A stretch of DNA of 64,000 nt from Bacillus sp. FJAT-26390 (GTDB taxonomy: Bacteria; Bacillota; Bacilli; Paenibacillales; Paenibacillaceae): the NCBI RefSeq assembly GCF_001682865.1, contig NZ_MAQX01000001.1:1-64000 (forward strand), read 5' to 3'. Each line of letters opens with the position of its first letter. Positions within the stretch are counted from its first letter, which is position 1. The position numbers were made by a program, and so were the translations under genes. Below, in pieces: positions 46,558-55,381 of this stretch. The notes beneath the pieces are model-generated. The model was not told where the DNA came from, did no database searches, and saw nothing but the letters and a program-made list of their open reading frames with translations.

Positions 46558-46755
46558 TTATTTTAGTAAAACATTATAAGATCCATTAATAAATAAAATC
46601 AAGTCGCCAATGGCACCAATCCCAAAAAACATAAAATAATAACTCGCAATAGTGATTTCCTTATTAAACAGCTCTTTAAATGCCTGAACGAACAATTGAT
46701 TAAACTTAAACCAACTTAATACCCAAGCGATAATAAGAAAACTTACAATCATCAT
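46558..46755 (-). CDS. small membrane protein
   Basis: 65 residues with an N-terminal helix (MMIVSFLIIAWVLSWF) and a second at YYFMFFGIGAIGDLILFI. ATG follows GCGGGGGACAAGAA. Family not recognised. Confidence 0.65.
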   Translation of the reverse strand: MMIVSFLIIAWVLSWFKFNQLFVQAFKELFNKEITIASYYFMFFGIGAIGDLILFINGSYNVLLK

Positions 46756-46880
46756 TTCTTGTCCCCCGCTCTAAAAAAGATGAGTTTGATGCCTTCTTAA
46801 ATGTATCATAAAAGCCCTCCTTATGGTGTTGCTTCAAGAAAAAACAGAGCTTATTAGATTAAAATAGGAAAGGGACTATA

Positions 46881-47517
46881 ATGAACGATAATCGTACTCG
46901 TAAAAGGGTTGTATTTATTATACTGCTAGTCGTACTGTTGGTGGCGCTCGTTATCGAGCTTAAGAATCGCGGGGTGAAAAAGGAAAAATGATCAGTTCCT
47001 AGAAGCCAGTTACTATGTAGATCCGGAATCACAGAAATTTATAAAGATCATCTTTAATTGGCGATTAATGGCCATTGATGATGGCAGTGCAGCTAAGGCC
47101 AATGAGTATAAGGAATTAAAATATACGATTATCAAAGATTCTAATCGTCTAATAGGTACTTCCCAGATCATGAATGTAAGTGCAGACGCTGATGAGATAG
47201 CCGCCTATCGGGGTAAACTGTTGACGTGGTTTGGTGCTCCCCTTTATGAAACGAATCAAAATGATGATGCATTCACGTATCTATTTGAAGCTAGTGATCA
47301 CGCAAATCACAAATGGCTGTTTACGGCTTATCAGGGACCATCTGGATTCGCGATTGGCGGCAATCCTACACAGAAAGATAGCAAAGCTGCAGCAGTTGCA
47401 TTTGTAGAAGATCTGAGCACAATGGCTCCAGCTGACTTTGAACATTCTTTAATGAACCGTGACGACACAACCAACATTACATATGGCTGTAAAAATAAGA
47501 AATGCTATTCGAAATAA
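46881..47517 (+). pseudogene. membrane-anchored hypothetical protein, frameshifted
   Basis: ATG 46881 opens MNDNRTRKRVVFIILLVVLL, one N-terminal membrane helix, and stops at 46991. The next frame continues without a start: NDQFLEASYYVDPESQKFIK, NWRLMAIDDGSAAKANEYKE, KLLTWFGAPLYET and DHANHKWLFTAYQGPSGFAIGG to a stop at 47517. Adding one A to the run at 46984-46988 restores a single protein of about 212 residues. I do not recognise the family with certainty. Confidence 0.65.
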
Positions 47518-47557
47518 AAAAGGGAGCGAGAACTTAATCCCATTCCCGATTGTTAGG

Positions 47558-48568
47558 CTATAAGTTTGAAATAATATTTTGGACATCGTTGATCATTCCT
47601 GTCCAAACCGTAATCTGTCTGTCGGGGTATTTGAATGCCACGTCAATATAGTCTCCTAATGAAGTGCAAGGTTCCCCATAACTCGGGTCTGCATTGGGAT
47701 CAAACGAAGTGTCTGAGAGTCGCGTATTAGGGGCAAAAGTGGCGCCTGCATCGCCCGAAGTCGTGCCAAAAACATCAAGCATGCTGGAGTCGACACGATT
47801 CGTGTAATACACAATTTGGATTAGGCCCGTAGTACGTGAAACCGCAATATTCGGATAAAAATTTTGCGTACCGGCGGGGCTGTCATCCACTTGAATCGGC
47901 GTCGACCAAGTATTTCCTTTATCTGTTGACCTTGCAATGTAGATGTGCGAAGATCCTGTCTGATAGCCTTGCCAAACGGCGTATATGATTCCTTGACCAA
48001 GGTTGGGTGAAATATCTACCGCTAGGAAGGCGCTCGTCAACACCCGGAAAGCGAATCCCGGTACGGGAAGTGGACTTGGTACGAGGGAAATATTCGAAAC
48101 CACAACAATCGGATTAAAGGTAGCACCTCCATCATCTGATCGGCGAAAGAGAAATTGTGGATTGCCTGGAGCATACTGCGCCCATGCTACATAGACCTCT
48201 CCCGTTGGTCCAATCGCGACATTCGTGCCGAACACGGCAGTCCCTGTCGTTTGATTGGACAGAAGAATGGGTATCGACCACGTTTGCCCTAGATCGAGAG
48301 AACGTTGATAATAAGTGCCAGAAGTAGCGAAATTATCATAGTACCTTGTAAACCCAACATGTGCGAGGCCCAGATAAGGGCTTCCGTTAGAATTATCGAG
48401 TTGAATAAAAGGCTTATCATTATATATTTGCACGCCAAAGCCCTCACATTGATTCTGGAGGTTCCTGTTGCAATACTGCTTGATGTAACAATGACTGTTT
48501 AAAGTATTAACGGTTATGGAAGGTTCTTGCTGTGACAATGTTCCCATAGTAACCGGTATATTCGTCAA
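47558..48568 (-). CDS. sialidase-like Asp-box beta-propeller protein
   Basis: 336 residues with four Asp-box turns (S-x-D-x-G-x-T-W/F): RSLDLGQTW, RSDDGGATF, RSTDKGNTW and SGDAGATF, as in exo-sialidases and other six-bladed propellers. The sialidase arginine triad is not evident, so binding is more likely than hydrolysis. No signal peptide; the N-terminus has a Cys-rich patch (HCYIKQYCNRNLQNQCEGF). Start TTG 48568 follows GGAGGGACGTCCAT. It lies behind the tandem small-protein genes on the same strand and may be co-expressed as a spore-surface protein (inference). Confidence 0.75.
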   Translation of the reverse strand: MTNIPVTMGTLSQQEPSITVNTLNSHCYIKQYCNRNLQNQCEGFGVQIYNDKPFIQLDNSNGSPYLGLAHVGFTRYYDNFATSGTYYQRSLDLGQTWSIPILLSNQTTGTAVFGTNVAIGPTGEVYVAWAQYAPGNPQFLFRRSDDGGATFNPIVVVSNISLVPSPLPVPGFAFRVLTSAFLAVDISPNLGQGIIYAVWQGYQTGSSHIYIARSTDKGNTWSTPIQVDDSPAGTQNFYPNIAVSRTTGLIQIVYYTNRVDSSMLDVFGTTSGDAGATFAPNTRLSDTSFDPNADPSYGEPCTSLGDYIDVAFKYPDRQITVWTGMINDVQNIISNL

Positions 48569-48656
48569 ATGGACGTCCCTCCTTAAAATGGATTTTATTA
48601 AACGGAGAAAAACAACTTGACGCCTGCAAATTGCATGCCCAAGTTGTTTTCCTTTT

Positions 48657-49046
48657 TCATCCTAGAACTTGCCCAGTAAGATTGACCGGTCCCGTAATGG
48701 CCACGTTTCCAAGGCCAAAATAGGAAACGGTCAAATAATAGGGAACGGCCACCCCGATCAAAGTCGGATCCGGTACTTGCGTATGGGTGAATGAAGTATT
48801 GAATGTAGTCTGAATGATTAAGCCAAGATTTCCAGGAAACAGCTCGGAGTCAGTCGTTTGGAATACGATAGGATCTGCTGGACTGAAACCTCCCGTGCGA
48901 ATGCGAAAAGTTAGCTGCGGAGTTACAGCCTGATTGAGAAGCTGTACCGCCCAACCGATATTTCCCCAAAATTGAAGCTGGTTCGTTGCGCTTGTGGCTG
49001 TCAGCCATATCGAAAATACTTGGCATAGGCCGATTCCTCGCTTTTG
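48657..49046 (-). pseudogene. third tandem paralog, N-terminus lost
   Basis: An open frame without a start reads FSIWLTATSATNQLQFWG, NIGWAVQLLNQAVTPQLTFRIR, DPIVFQTTDSELFPGNLG and ends GLGNVAITGPVNLTGQVLG. It aligns along its length with the two intact genes upstream but lacks their first 25-30 residues (MLNILDF...). Confidence 0.65.
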
Positions 49047-49070
49047 CTAACGTACAACGGAGAGTTTCCT

Positions 49071-49523
49071 TTAACCGAGAATCATGCCTGTGAGATTGAC
49101 AGGACCGATAATAGCAACATCTCCGATGCCAATATGTTGAACGGTCAAATAATACTGCTGATAACTCCCCACGATCGATGGGCTGGGATTCTCCGAATGA
49201 TCAAATGAAGTATTAAAGTTAATTGGCATAATAAATTGCTGGAAATCCGGTAAATACTGCGAATCTTGCGTCTGATAGACAATAGGGGAGCTTGTCCCCG
49301 GCCCTCCGCGGCGAATCCGAAAGACGAGTTTAGGGATAATGGTTTGATTCAGCAGCTGTACCTCCCATCCCACGGTAGCAGACAATAAGATGTCGATATT
49401 CGTGCTGGATATATTGAGGAATATGGAAGTTAACGCAAGTTCGGTGCCTGGGGTCAAATTTAAAGGAAGCGCTCCTGTGCCGATAGGGATTTCTTCCTTG
49501 TCAAAATCAAGGATATTGAGCAT
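49071..49523 (-). CDS. tandem paralog, small beta protein
   Basis: 150 residues, no signal peptide, no cysteine, mostly beta-strand: MLNILDFDKEEIPIGTGALP, NISSTNIDILLSATVGWEVQLL, KLVFRIRRGG, and the end QHIGIGDVAIIGPVNLTGMILG. Family not recognised. The three copies share VGW(E/Q)VQ, FRIRRGG and GPVNLTG. RBS AGGAGCTGTGATTTGA. A structural spore-surface role is inferred from context and composition. Confidence 0.7.
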   Translation of the reverse strand: MLNILDFDKEEIPIGTGALPLNLTPGTELALTSIFLNISSTNIDILLSATVGWEVQLLNQTIIPKLVFRIRRGGPGTSSPIVYQTQDSQYLPDFQQFIMPINFNTSFDHSENPSPSIVGSYQQYYLTVQHIGIGDVAIIGPVNLTGMILG

Positions 49524-49578
49524 TCAAATCACAGCTCCTCTGTAGTAAACTATTGATTTCCTAAGGTGTATCCATCAA

Positions 49579-50034
49579 TCATCCCAATACAAAACCGGTT
49601 AAATTGACGGGACCGACAATGGAAGCATTGCCAACGCCTATATTTTGAACCGTTAAGAAATATTGCTGCGCTACTCCAATGACAGACATCGGAGGGAGCT
49701 CAGTATGATCAAATGCTGTAGTCATACCAATGTTCATACTGATGGCTGTGTTCCCAATCAACAAAGCAGAATCCGATGTTTGAAATACAATGGGGGAATT
49801 AGTTCCAAAGCCGCCGCGTCGAATACGGAAGATAAGCTCGGGAGCAATAGTCATAGTGGTGACTTGTGCTTGCCAGCCAACCGTAGAGTACATGAAGATA
49901 TATTGATTAGAGCCGGTGACACTAAGCCATATTTCTGTTAACGGTAATTCGGAAGCCCCTGCATTTACAGCTAAGGGCAAAGACCCTCCTCCGATAGGAA
50001 CTTCTTCGAATTCGAAATCAAGGATATTTAACAT
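49579..50034 (-). CDS. tandem paralog, small beta protein
   Basis: 151 residues from ATG 50034 (AAGGAGATGTCGCTC before it), matching the MLNILDF start of its neighbour; the frame opens at 50085 but those codons come from an older copy. Segments: LPLTEIWLSVTGSNQYIFMYSTVGWQAQV, LIFRIRRGGFGTNSPIVFQTSDSALL, YFLTVQNIGVGNASIVGPVNLTGFVLG. First gene of the probable unit that ends with the Asp-box propeller. Confidence 0.7.
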   Translation of the reverse strand: MLNILDFEFEEVPIGGGSLPLAVNAGASELPLTEIWLSVTGSNQYIFMYSTVGWQAQVTTMTIAPELIFRIRRGGFGTNSPIVFQTSDSALLIGNTAISMNIGMTTAFDHTELPPMSVIGVAQQYFLTVQNIGVGNASIVGPVNLTGFVLG

Positions 50035-50057
50035 GAGCGACATCTCCTTTTTTATGA

Positions 50058-50130
50058 TTCTGGCCTTCATGGCTTGTCCGATCATAGTGACGGGTCCAAC
50101 AATCGATACTCTCCCGAGAGCATTGGACTC
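50058..50130 (-). pseudogene. remnant of a fourth tandem paralog
   Basis: In frame with the gene behind it, the minus strand reads SNALGRVSIVGPVTMIGQAM, which mirrors the paralog ending NASIVGPVNLTGFVLG. Only the last 20 residues survive. Confidence 0.45.
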
Positions 50131-50521
50131 ATTACCAGTTTCGTTCAGATAGCTCCTTTCAGTTGAAATCTACTACTCTACCACTATATTCAAGCCCGTT
50201 TTAAAAGAAATGTGCAAAAACCCCGATGCAAAAGTACATTTTGCTTCGAGGTTGAGATGGAATTTTAGAAATTGGGATGAAAGTATATTGAAAATTGATA
50301 GTTTCGCTCCAATAGGATGTGGATCAGCGATAAGGTATTTGATCCAATCGACCGAAATAAAATAGCAGCTTTATCAAATTGCAGCTCATACACGTTAAAT
50401 CTCTCGCCCTGCATACCGCACCAAAACGGGAGGCCATCGCCTTCCATGTCAATCGTACAGGCAGGATTGTTTCTCTGCGAATACAATAAGGTGTATTCCA
50501 AAACAGGAAGGGGTAATTATT

Positions 50522-50821
50522 GTGAATCGTAATAACTACTATAATATGAACAATATGAATAACGTAGGCGGCGTAAATGAAGCTGAGTTTTGTCCCAATT
50601 GTCCAACTCAGACGATCTATGATCCTCCAATTACACAGTACGAGGACTACTACCATCCGCAGCTTGTGAATGTCGTTCAAAATATTGAAACGATAAAACA
50701 ACATCATTGTTGTCCTGTCTACAAGCAGCATTACACGTATACGGAAAAAAATGTTATGGTTTCGAGCGTGAAGCGAGTAAAACTTGCTAAAACATCTGCC
50801 AAGAAACGTTCGAAAAAATAG
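50522..50821 (+). CDS. CotD-like spore coat protein
   Basis: 99 residues. Asn/Tyr-rich start (NNYYNMNNMNNVGG), CPNCPTQTIYDPP, YHPQLVNVVQNIETIKQHHCCPVYKQHYTYTEKN, and a very basic tail (KRVKLAKTSAKKRSKK). The paired cysteines and histidine/tyrosine content match the CotD family of inner spore-coat proteins. Start GTG 50522 follows GGAAGGGGTAATTATT. Leader GCGAATACAAT resembles the -10 of sigma-E promoters, so mother-cell expression is likely. Divergent from the tandem-paralog unit. Confidence 0.8.
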   Translation: MNRNNYYNMNNMNNVGGVNEAEFCPNCPTQTIYDPPITQYEDYYHPQLVNVVQNIETIKQHHCCPVYKQHYTYTEKNVMVSSVKRVKLAKTSAKKRSKK

Positions 50822-50841
50822 TCCTTTTATTGATTAAAAAG

Positions 50842-50892
50842 ACCCGTAAGAGTGGACAATTCGCAAATGAAGTCCCCATCTTACGGGTTTTT
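50842..50892 (+). terminator. terminator after CotD-like gene 1
   Basis: ACCCGTAAGA pairs with TCTTACGGGT and is followed by TTTTTAG. Confidence 0.75.
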
Positions 50893-51088
50893 AGTGTGCG
50901 TTTACTTTAAAGCCGCAGGTAAGGTAGACGCCTTTTCCATAAACCACTGTTTTTGCGGACGGGTTATCCCCAGTCCAGCTCATCTTTTGTCCGTTTACCG
51001 TTTTTGAAATCATATCCCGCTATAAAAGTTGCCTTTAACAAAAATTAGAGTTAATATGGATTCGCAGAATCTTTAATGGAGGTGCTGA

Positions 51089-51487
51089 ATGAAGTATTCC
51101 CAGGCGACCGACTACGCGCTTCATGCGATGCTCTATCTAGTAACAGCGGAGACAGATAAGCCTGTTGGCGTTCAAGTGCTTGCTGAGAAGCTGGGCGTTT
51201 CGCCAACCTATCTGTCCAAGATGATGACCAAGCTTGTAAAGGCCGGATTGATTCAGTCCGCGCCCGGCGCAAACGGTGGATATCGACTAAGACGGAAGCA
51301 GGAGGATATCTCCTTTCTTGATGTCATCCGTGCGATCGAAGGGACAGCGTCCTTCTTCGAATGCAGCCTGGACCACGGAAGCGAATGTCTAATCCAGCAG
51401 GTTGTGCTAGACGCCGAACGTCAGATGGAGCAGTACCTAGAGAATAAAAAAATAGCGGATTTAGCGAAATTACTCAAGACGGTGTAA
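51089..51487 (+). CDS. Rrf2 family transcriptional regulator
   Basis: 132 residues. Winged helix MKYSQATDYALHAMLYLVTAE, VGVQVLAEKLGVSPTYLSKMMTKLVKAGLIQSAPGANGGYRLRR, then FECSLDHGSECLIQQ with two cysteines. Clearly related to the Rrf2 gene at 17.5 kb. Start ATG follows GGAGGTGCTGA. Next gene on the same strand is a monooxygenase-like protein 113 bases on, a possible target. Confidence 0.9.
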   Translation: MKYSQATDYALHAMLYLVTAETDKPVGVQVLAEKLGVSPTYLSKMMTKLVKAGLIQSAPGANGGYRLRRKQEDISFLDVIRAIEGTASFFECSLDHGSECLIQQVVLDAERQMEQYLENKKIADLAKLLKTV

Positions 51488-51600
51488 GGATCCGTCCTTA
51501 TTTTTTATATCTCAAAAAGGTGAAAGTAGAGAGAAAAGTGAGCTAGTTATGTGAGTCATTCGCATGAAAATACAGCCATCCATGAAGCCGAGGAGGAGTT

Positions 51601-52290
51601 ATGTTTTCTGTCATTTTTGAAGTTCATCCTAAAGGTGAACAATGGGATGCTTATCTTGGAAGCGCAAAGATGCTTAGGCCAGAGTTAGATCTAGTGGAAG
51701 GCTTTATTGACAATACTCGGTATCGAAGCCTTACTCGTGAAGGATGGATTTTATCGCTTTCGAGCTGGCGGGATGAGAAATCGGTTGTCCGTTGGCGTAC
51801 TCGAATGAGTCATCATGAGGTCCAAAAAAAAGGACGATCTGAAATTTTATTGGATTATCATTTGCGGGTTGGCCAAATTACAATAGATACCCGAATCCCA
51901 GCAGGATATGCCTTGCATGAGCAGCGTTTGGACGAGACTGAGGTCGGCGAGGGTACGACCGTTACGTTGATCGAAGCAAAACGGTCTGCTGAATGGCTGA
52001 AAGAAATGACCGTCGAACAAATAAGGGAATATTTAGGACTTGCTCAAGAGTATGCTGGAATAATCGCTTGGGACATTTTCGATGCTGTTTTTGCTTCGGG
52101 AGATATTGTTCTCCTTGTAACGTGGCTTGATCATTCCTTTGCAGAAACCTTCGAGAACAACGTCATTTTGAAAGAAGCAGTACGACTTCGCCGCGTTCGA
52201 GTGATACGAGATTATGGCATGTTTGATCGGCGTGAGGCACCGCAGTACTATCCAGATGCCGAAGGTGCTAAGACGCTTCATAATGAATAA
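51601..52290 (+). CDS. antibiotic-biosynthesis-monooxygenase-like protein
   Basis: 229 residues. The first 95 form an ABM-type ferredoxin-like domain (FSVIFEVHPKGEQWDAYLGSAKMLRPELDLVEGFIDNTRYRSLTREGWILSLSSWRDEKSVVRWR). The second half (VTLIEAKRSAEWLKEMTVEQI, IVLLVTWLDHSFAETFE) looks like a degenerate repeat of it. Such proteins handle small aromatic or heme-like substrates without cofactor. Start ATG after GAGGAGGAGTT. Confidence 0.82.
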   Translation: MFSVIFEVHPKGEQWDAYLGSAKMLRPELDLVEGFIDNTRYRSLTREGWILSLSSWRDEKSVVRWRTRMSHHEVQKKGRSEILLDYHLRVGQITIDTRIPAGYALHEQRLDETEVGEGTTVTLIEAKRSAEWLKEMTVEQIREYLGLAQEYAGIIAWDIFDAVFASGDIVLLVTWLDHSFAETFENNVILKEAVRLRRVRVIRDYGMFDRREAPQYYPDAEGAKTLHNE

Positions 52291-52361
52291 ATCGATAACA
52301 AATAGGTAAAACAAATAAAAGCATAACCCCGTCAAGCAGATCATGAAAATGACATTCTATG

Positions 52362-52408
52362 AAGCGGCTTTTTTCCGGTATTTTATCGGGGAGAAGCCGC
52401 TTTTTTTT
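52362..52408 (+). terminator. terminator after monooxygenase gene
   Basis: AAGCGGCTT pairs with AAGCCGCTT over a 23-base loop and ends in eight T's. Confidence 0.75.
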
Positions 52409-52498
52409 GATGCGGGTCTATGACGGCGGCAGACCTTCTAATGATTATTCGCGAAGCTTTGCCTGAAAACGATAATAATGATGGAGATGATGTAAACA

Positions 52499-52848
52499 AT
52501 GACAGTAACTGATTTAATTAGATCCCGCAGAAATATTCGATCATTTAAGTCTGAGCCAATTAGCGAAAACGATTTGTTGGCTTGGCTGGAAACGGCTAGT
52601 TATGCGCCTAATCATCGTTTTAACGAACCTTGGGTTCCTGTTTTGTCCAAAATTTTTTAATCGCTGCTCATGAATTAGGAGTCGGAGTCTTTTGGGCTTC
52701 TTGGGGGGCTTTGCCTCATAATCGCCTCATTCTCGGTGTGCCGGATGATTACGATGTTGTTGGTGTATTTGGTATTGGCTATCCGCCGGAAGTTCCGGCT
52801 GCCAAGCCAAGAACGTCGATTGCTTCTAAGATTACTTACTTGTCCTAA
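52499..52848 (+). pseudogene. nitroreductase with internal deletion
   Basis: ATG 52499 opens MTVTDLIRSRRNIRSFKSEP and ASYAPNHRFNEPWV, the FMN-binding start, then stops at about 52660. From 52660 another frame gives AAHELGVGVFWASWGALPHN, DVVGVFGIGYPPEVPAAKPR to a stop at 52848. About 75 middle codons are missing compared with full enzymes of about 190 residues. Confidence 0.75.
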
Positions 52849-52977
52849 CACATATGCTTAGCGAATAATGGGGAGTATCTCTCGTTTCCATCGACAAAAT
52901 GTTCACAAACTTTTCACTTATGAGGAGGCATCCATTATCTTTATAATAACAAAGGTAACTAGAGAGGATGATGGAAA

Positions 52978-53466
52978 TTGCCAACAACGAAGAAAGAAAA
53001 TTTTTATTTTGGGCTGATGATGTGTTTTGGGATGGTCGTAGCGATGACAACTTATAATTTATTTACAAACGGCTTGATTGGCAAAATATCGCTGAATGGA
53101 TTAATTTTTCAATTTATTTTCGGCTTTATTACTGCTTTATTGTTGGAATTATTTATTGTGGGCCCAGTAGCAAAAAAAATAGCTTTATCATTACCGTATG
53201 ATAAATCTAAGAAGGTATTAATGATTTTATCGATTTCTTTTTTTATGGTAATTGGAATGGTTCTCTGTATGTCTCTTTATGGATTATCGAATGCTTACTT
53301 TTCTGGCAGTTTGAGCGGAGACTCCTTAATTGAAAGTTATTTTTCAATGGTTTTCAAAAATTTCATTTTCGCTCTCCCTCTGCAACTCATCATTATGGGA
53401 CCGCTTATGCGTTACTTATTTGATAAGTTCGTTAAAGATAAAAGAATGATGAAATCCTTAAGTTGA
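52978..53466 (+). CDS. DUF2798 membrane protein
   Basis: 162 residues with four helices forming two DUF2798 repeats: LMMCFGMVVAMTTYNLFTNG with FIFGFITALLLELFIVGPVAKKIA, and SFFMVIGMVLCMSLYGL with FKNFIFALPLQLIIMGPLMRYLF. Function unknown. Start TTG 52978 after AGAGAGGATGATGG. Confidence 0.85.
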   Translation: MPTTKKENFYFGLMMCFGMVVAMTTYNLFTNGLIGKISLNGLIFQFIFGFITALLLELFIVGPVAKKIALSLPYDKSKKVLMILSISFFMVIGMVLCMSLYGLSNAYFSGSLSGDSLIESYFSMVFKNFIFALPLQLIIMGPLMRYLFDKFVKDKRMMKSLS

Positions 53467-53493
53467 ATCAATTAAAAGAGACGTTAGAGTGTA

Positions 53494-53522
53494 GGAGCAG
53501 CTTGCCTAAGGCAACTGCTCCT
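53494..53522 (+). repeat. hairpin related to the dispersed repeat (terminator)
   Basis: GGAGCAG-CTGCTCC stem with an inner TTGCC/GGCAA pair, 28 bases after the DUF2798 stop; a TTTC tail follows. Same stem sequence as the 22.17 kb repeat. Confidence 0.5.
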
Positions 53523-53537
53523 TTCTTGCGATTCCTC

Positions 53538-53568
53538 TTGACTTGGAGTTAACTCCAAATGTAATAAT
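53538..53568 (+). promoter_or_regulatory. MerR-type promoter/operator before MFS gene
   Basis: TTGACT (53538-53543), 19-base spacer, AATAAT (53563-53568). TTGGAGTTAACTCCAA (53543-53558) is a perfect 16-bp palindrome in the spacer. The layout fits regulators of the MerR family. Confidence 0.7.
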
Positions 53569-53607
53569 AGCGTTGATATGATCAGTCACAAAAGGAGGAA
53601 ATGAAAC

Positions 53608-54741
53608 ATGGATCGCCTATGGACGAAGTCCTTCACTCTAATGACTATAGGAAACCTATTCTTGTTTAACGCATTTTATATGCTGTATCCGACGCTCCCG
53701 CTTTTCATCAAACAGATGGGCGGCAATGAATCGCAGGTCGGTCTGGCGATGGGCGCGTTTATGTTGTCTGCCGTTATTTTTCGGCCGATCGTCGGCGGGC
53801 TGCTAGACCGGTTCGGCAGGCGTCCGTTTCTCGTCGGTGGTCTGCTTCTCTTCATCCTGGCGATGTATATGTATAATTGGGTCGGGGGAATAGTCGTTCT
53901 GATGGGGCTCAGAATTTTGCACGGGATGAGTTGGGCCGTTTCCACGACCGCAACGATGACGGCGATTACGGATATGATCCCGCCCACCCGACGCGGCGAG
54001 GGAATGGGGTGGTTTAGTACATCTATGACGCTAGCCATGGCAGTCGGCCCGATGTTTGGCATCTGGGTTACTCAAAACCGGTCGTACAGCGATTTGTTTC
54101 TCATCGCCGTCGTCCTCTCTGCGGGAGCGCTGCTCCTGATGTTAGGTGCAAAAATGCCTTTCCGACCGAATCCTAGCGCTAGAAAAATCGAATTGTTCGA
54201 AAAATCGGTCTTGCCCGTTGCGGCATCGGTCTTTTTTCTGTTTATCGCTTATGGCGGCATTACTACCTTTGTTCCGCTGTTCGCTGATTCAATCCAGGTC
54301 AATTCCGGCGCGTTTTTTCTAGCCTTTGCTGCAACGCTTGCGCTCAGCCGTCCTATTTCGGGTAAGCTTTCTGATCGGTTCGGAGAGGTTTTTGTCATTA
54401 TGCCGGCACTTGTGATGACCATTTGTGCATTGATTGTCTTGAGCCTCTCGACCGGTTTGATTGGTGTGCTAGTATCGGCGGTTCTATATGGTATCGGCTT
54501 CGGCTCCGCGCAACCGGCCCTTCAAGCGGCAACGATACGTCTAGCCCGTCCGGACCGGATTGGGGTTGCCAACGCCTCTATATCGACTGCCAATGACCTT
54601 GGCATCGGGCTAGGTGCGATCATGTTAGGCTGGGTTTCCCAATACATGAGCTACCAAGCATTATTCACGGTCAGCGCCGTGTCGGTAGGGCTTTCCTTGC
54701 TGCTGTTCGCTTTGTTTGTGAAACGGTTGTTGAAAAACTAA
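53608..54741 (+). CDS. MFS transporter
   Basis: 377 residues, 12 helices. MLYPTLPLFIKQMGGNESQVGLAMGAFMLSAVIFRPIVGGLLDRFGRRPFLVGG (helices 1-2 with the G-x-L-x-D-R-x-G-R-R loop), RILHGMSWAVSTTATMTAITDMIPPTRRGEGMGW in helix 4-5 and KLSDRFGEVFVI repeating the loop in the second half. A drug/metabolite exporter by family; substrate unknown. Start ATG after AAAAGGAGGAAATGAAAC. Its promoter carries the palindromic MerR-type operator. Confidence 0.9.
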   Translation: MDRLWTKSFTLMTIGNLFLFNAFYMLYPTLPLFIKQMGGNESQVGLAMGAFMLSAVIFRPIVGGLLDRFGRRPFLVGGLLLFILAMYMYNWVGGIVVLMGLRILHGMSWAVSTTATMTAITDMIPPTRRGEGMGWFSTSMTLAMAVGPMFGIWVTQNRSYSDLFLIAVVLSAGALLLMLGAKMPFRPNPSARKIELFEKSVLPVAASVFFLFIAYGGITTFVPLFADSIQVNSGAFFLAFAATLALSRPISGKLSDRFGEVFVIMPALVMTICALIVLSLSTGLIGVLVSAVLYGIGFGSAQPALQAATIRLARPDRIGVANASISTANDLGIGLGAIMLGWVSQYMSYQALFTVSAVSVGLSLLLFALFVKRLLKN

Positions 54742-54937
54742 TCCAATAATTTTTATGAACCATCTACTTTAATCACCTTTATGACTCTATAATCATGTTT
54801 TTATGAAAAATTTCTTTACAAAGAAACGTACATTCGTTAGTCTGAAAATGGGTTTAATTACCATCTCTGGTGAAGGAACGACTTGATTTTCACGTCCGCC
54901 TCTTCATTAAAGATAAGGTGAAAAGAGGAGGTTCTTT

Positions 54938-55312
54938 ATGGGGAAGTTTATAAGCCACGTACAGATTCCAGTAACAAACTTGGTCGAAGCAGCCGCATGG
55001 TATAGTACTTATCTCGATTGTACGTTGCATGCTAATTTCGGTGAACTTGCTATTATCAGCTTTAAAGAGGATAAAACGAATATCTTTTTATGGCAGACTT
55101 CAGATGGAAGCTCATCCACGTTTACCGTTAACGGTGAACCGTTCCCTACGATCGGATTTCAGGTTGATGACATGGATGCGCTTTGCAAAAAGATATCAGA
55201 AGCCGGCGTAAAGGTACATGGTGACCCACTAGCGCCACCAGTAGAGGAAGGGCGAAGATTTTTGAAATTTTTTGATCCTGATGGCAATTTGTTGGTTGCG
55301 CATACCGCCTAA
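54938..55312 (+). CDS. VOC family protein
   Basis: 124 residues: FISHVQIPVTNLVEAAAWYSTYLDC, NIFLWQTSDG, FPTIGFQVDDMDALCKKISEAGVKVHGDP and RRFLKFFDPDGNLLVAH, a complete vicinal-oxygen-chelate fold with a late Asp/Glu region. Substrate unknown. Start ATG after AAGAGGAGGTTCTTT. The 54742-54937 gap shows nothing I can name. Confidence 0.88.
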   Translation: MGKFISHVQIPVTNLVEAAAWYSTYLDCTLHANFGELAIISFKEDKTNIFLWQTSDGSSSTFTVNGEPFPTIGFQVDDMDALCKKISEAGVKVHGDPLAPPVEEGRRFLKFFDPDGNLLVAHTA

Positions 55313-55381
55313 TGAGTGTTGGTCTTCGTTTACACCGATCATCTTCTGCAAAATATAGACATTACAAAAGCGAGGAATAAT

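Larger units (their letters stand above)
50428..50893 (+). repeat. duplicated CotD-like unit, copy 1
   Basis: Leader, gene and terminator are nearly the same as 55948-56403. The shared leader starts at GGAGGCCATCGCC and contains GCGAATACAATAAGG just before the gene. Confidence 0.75.
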
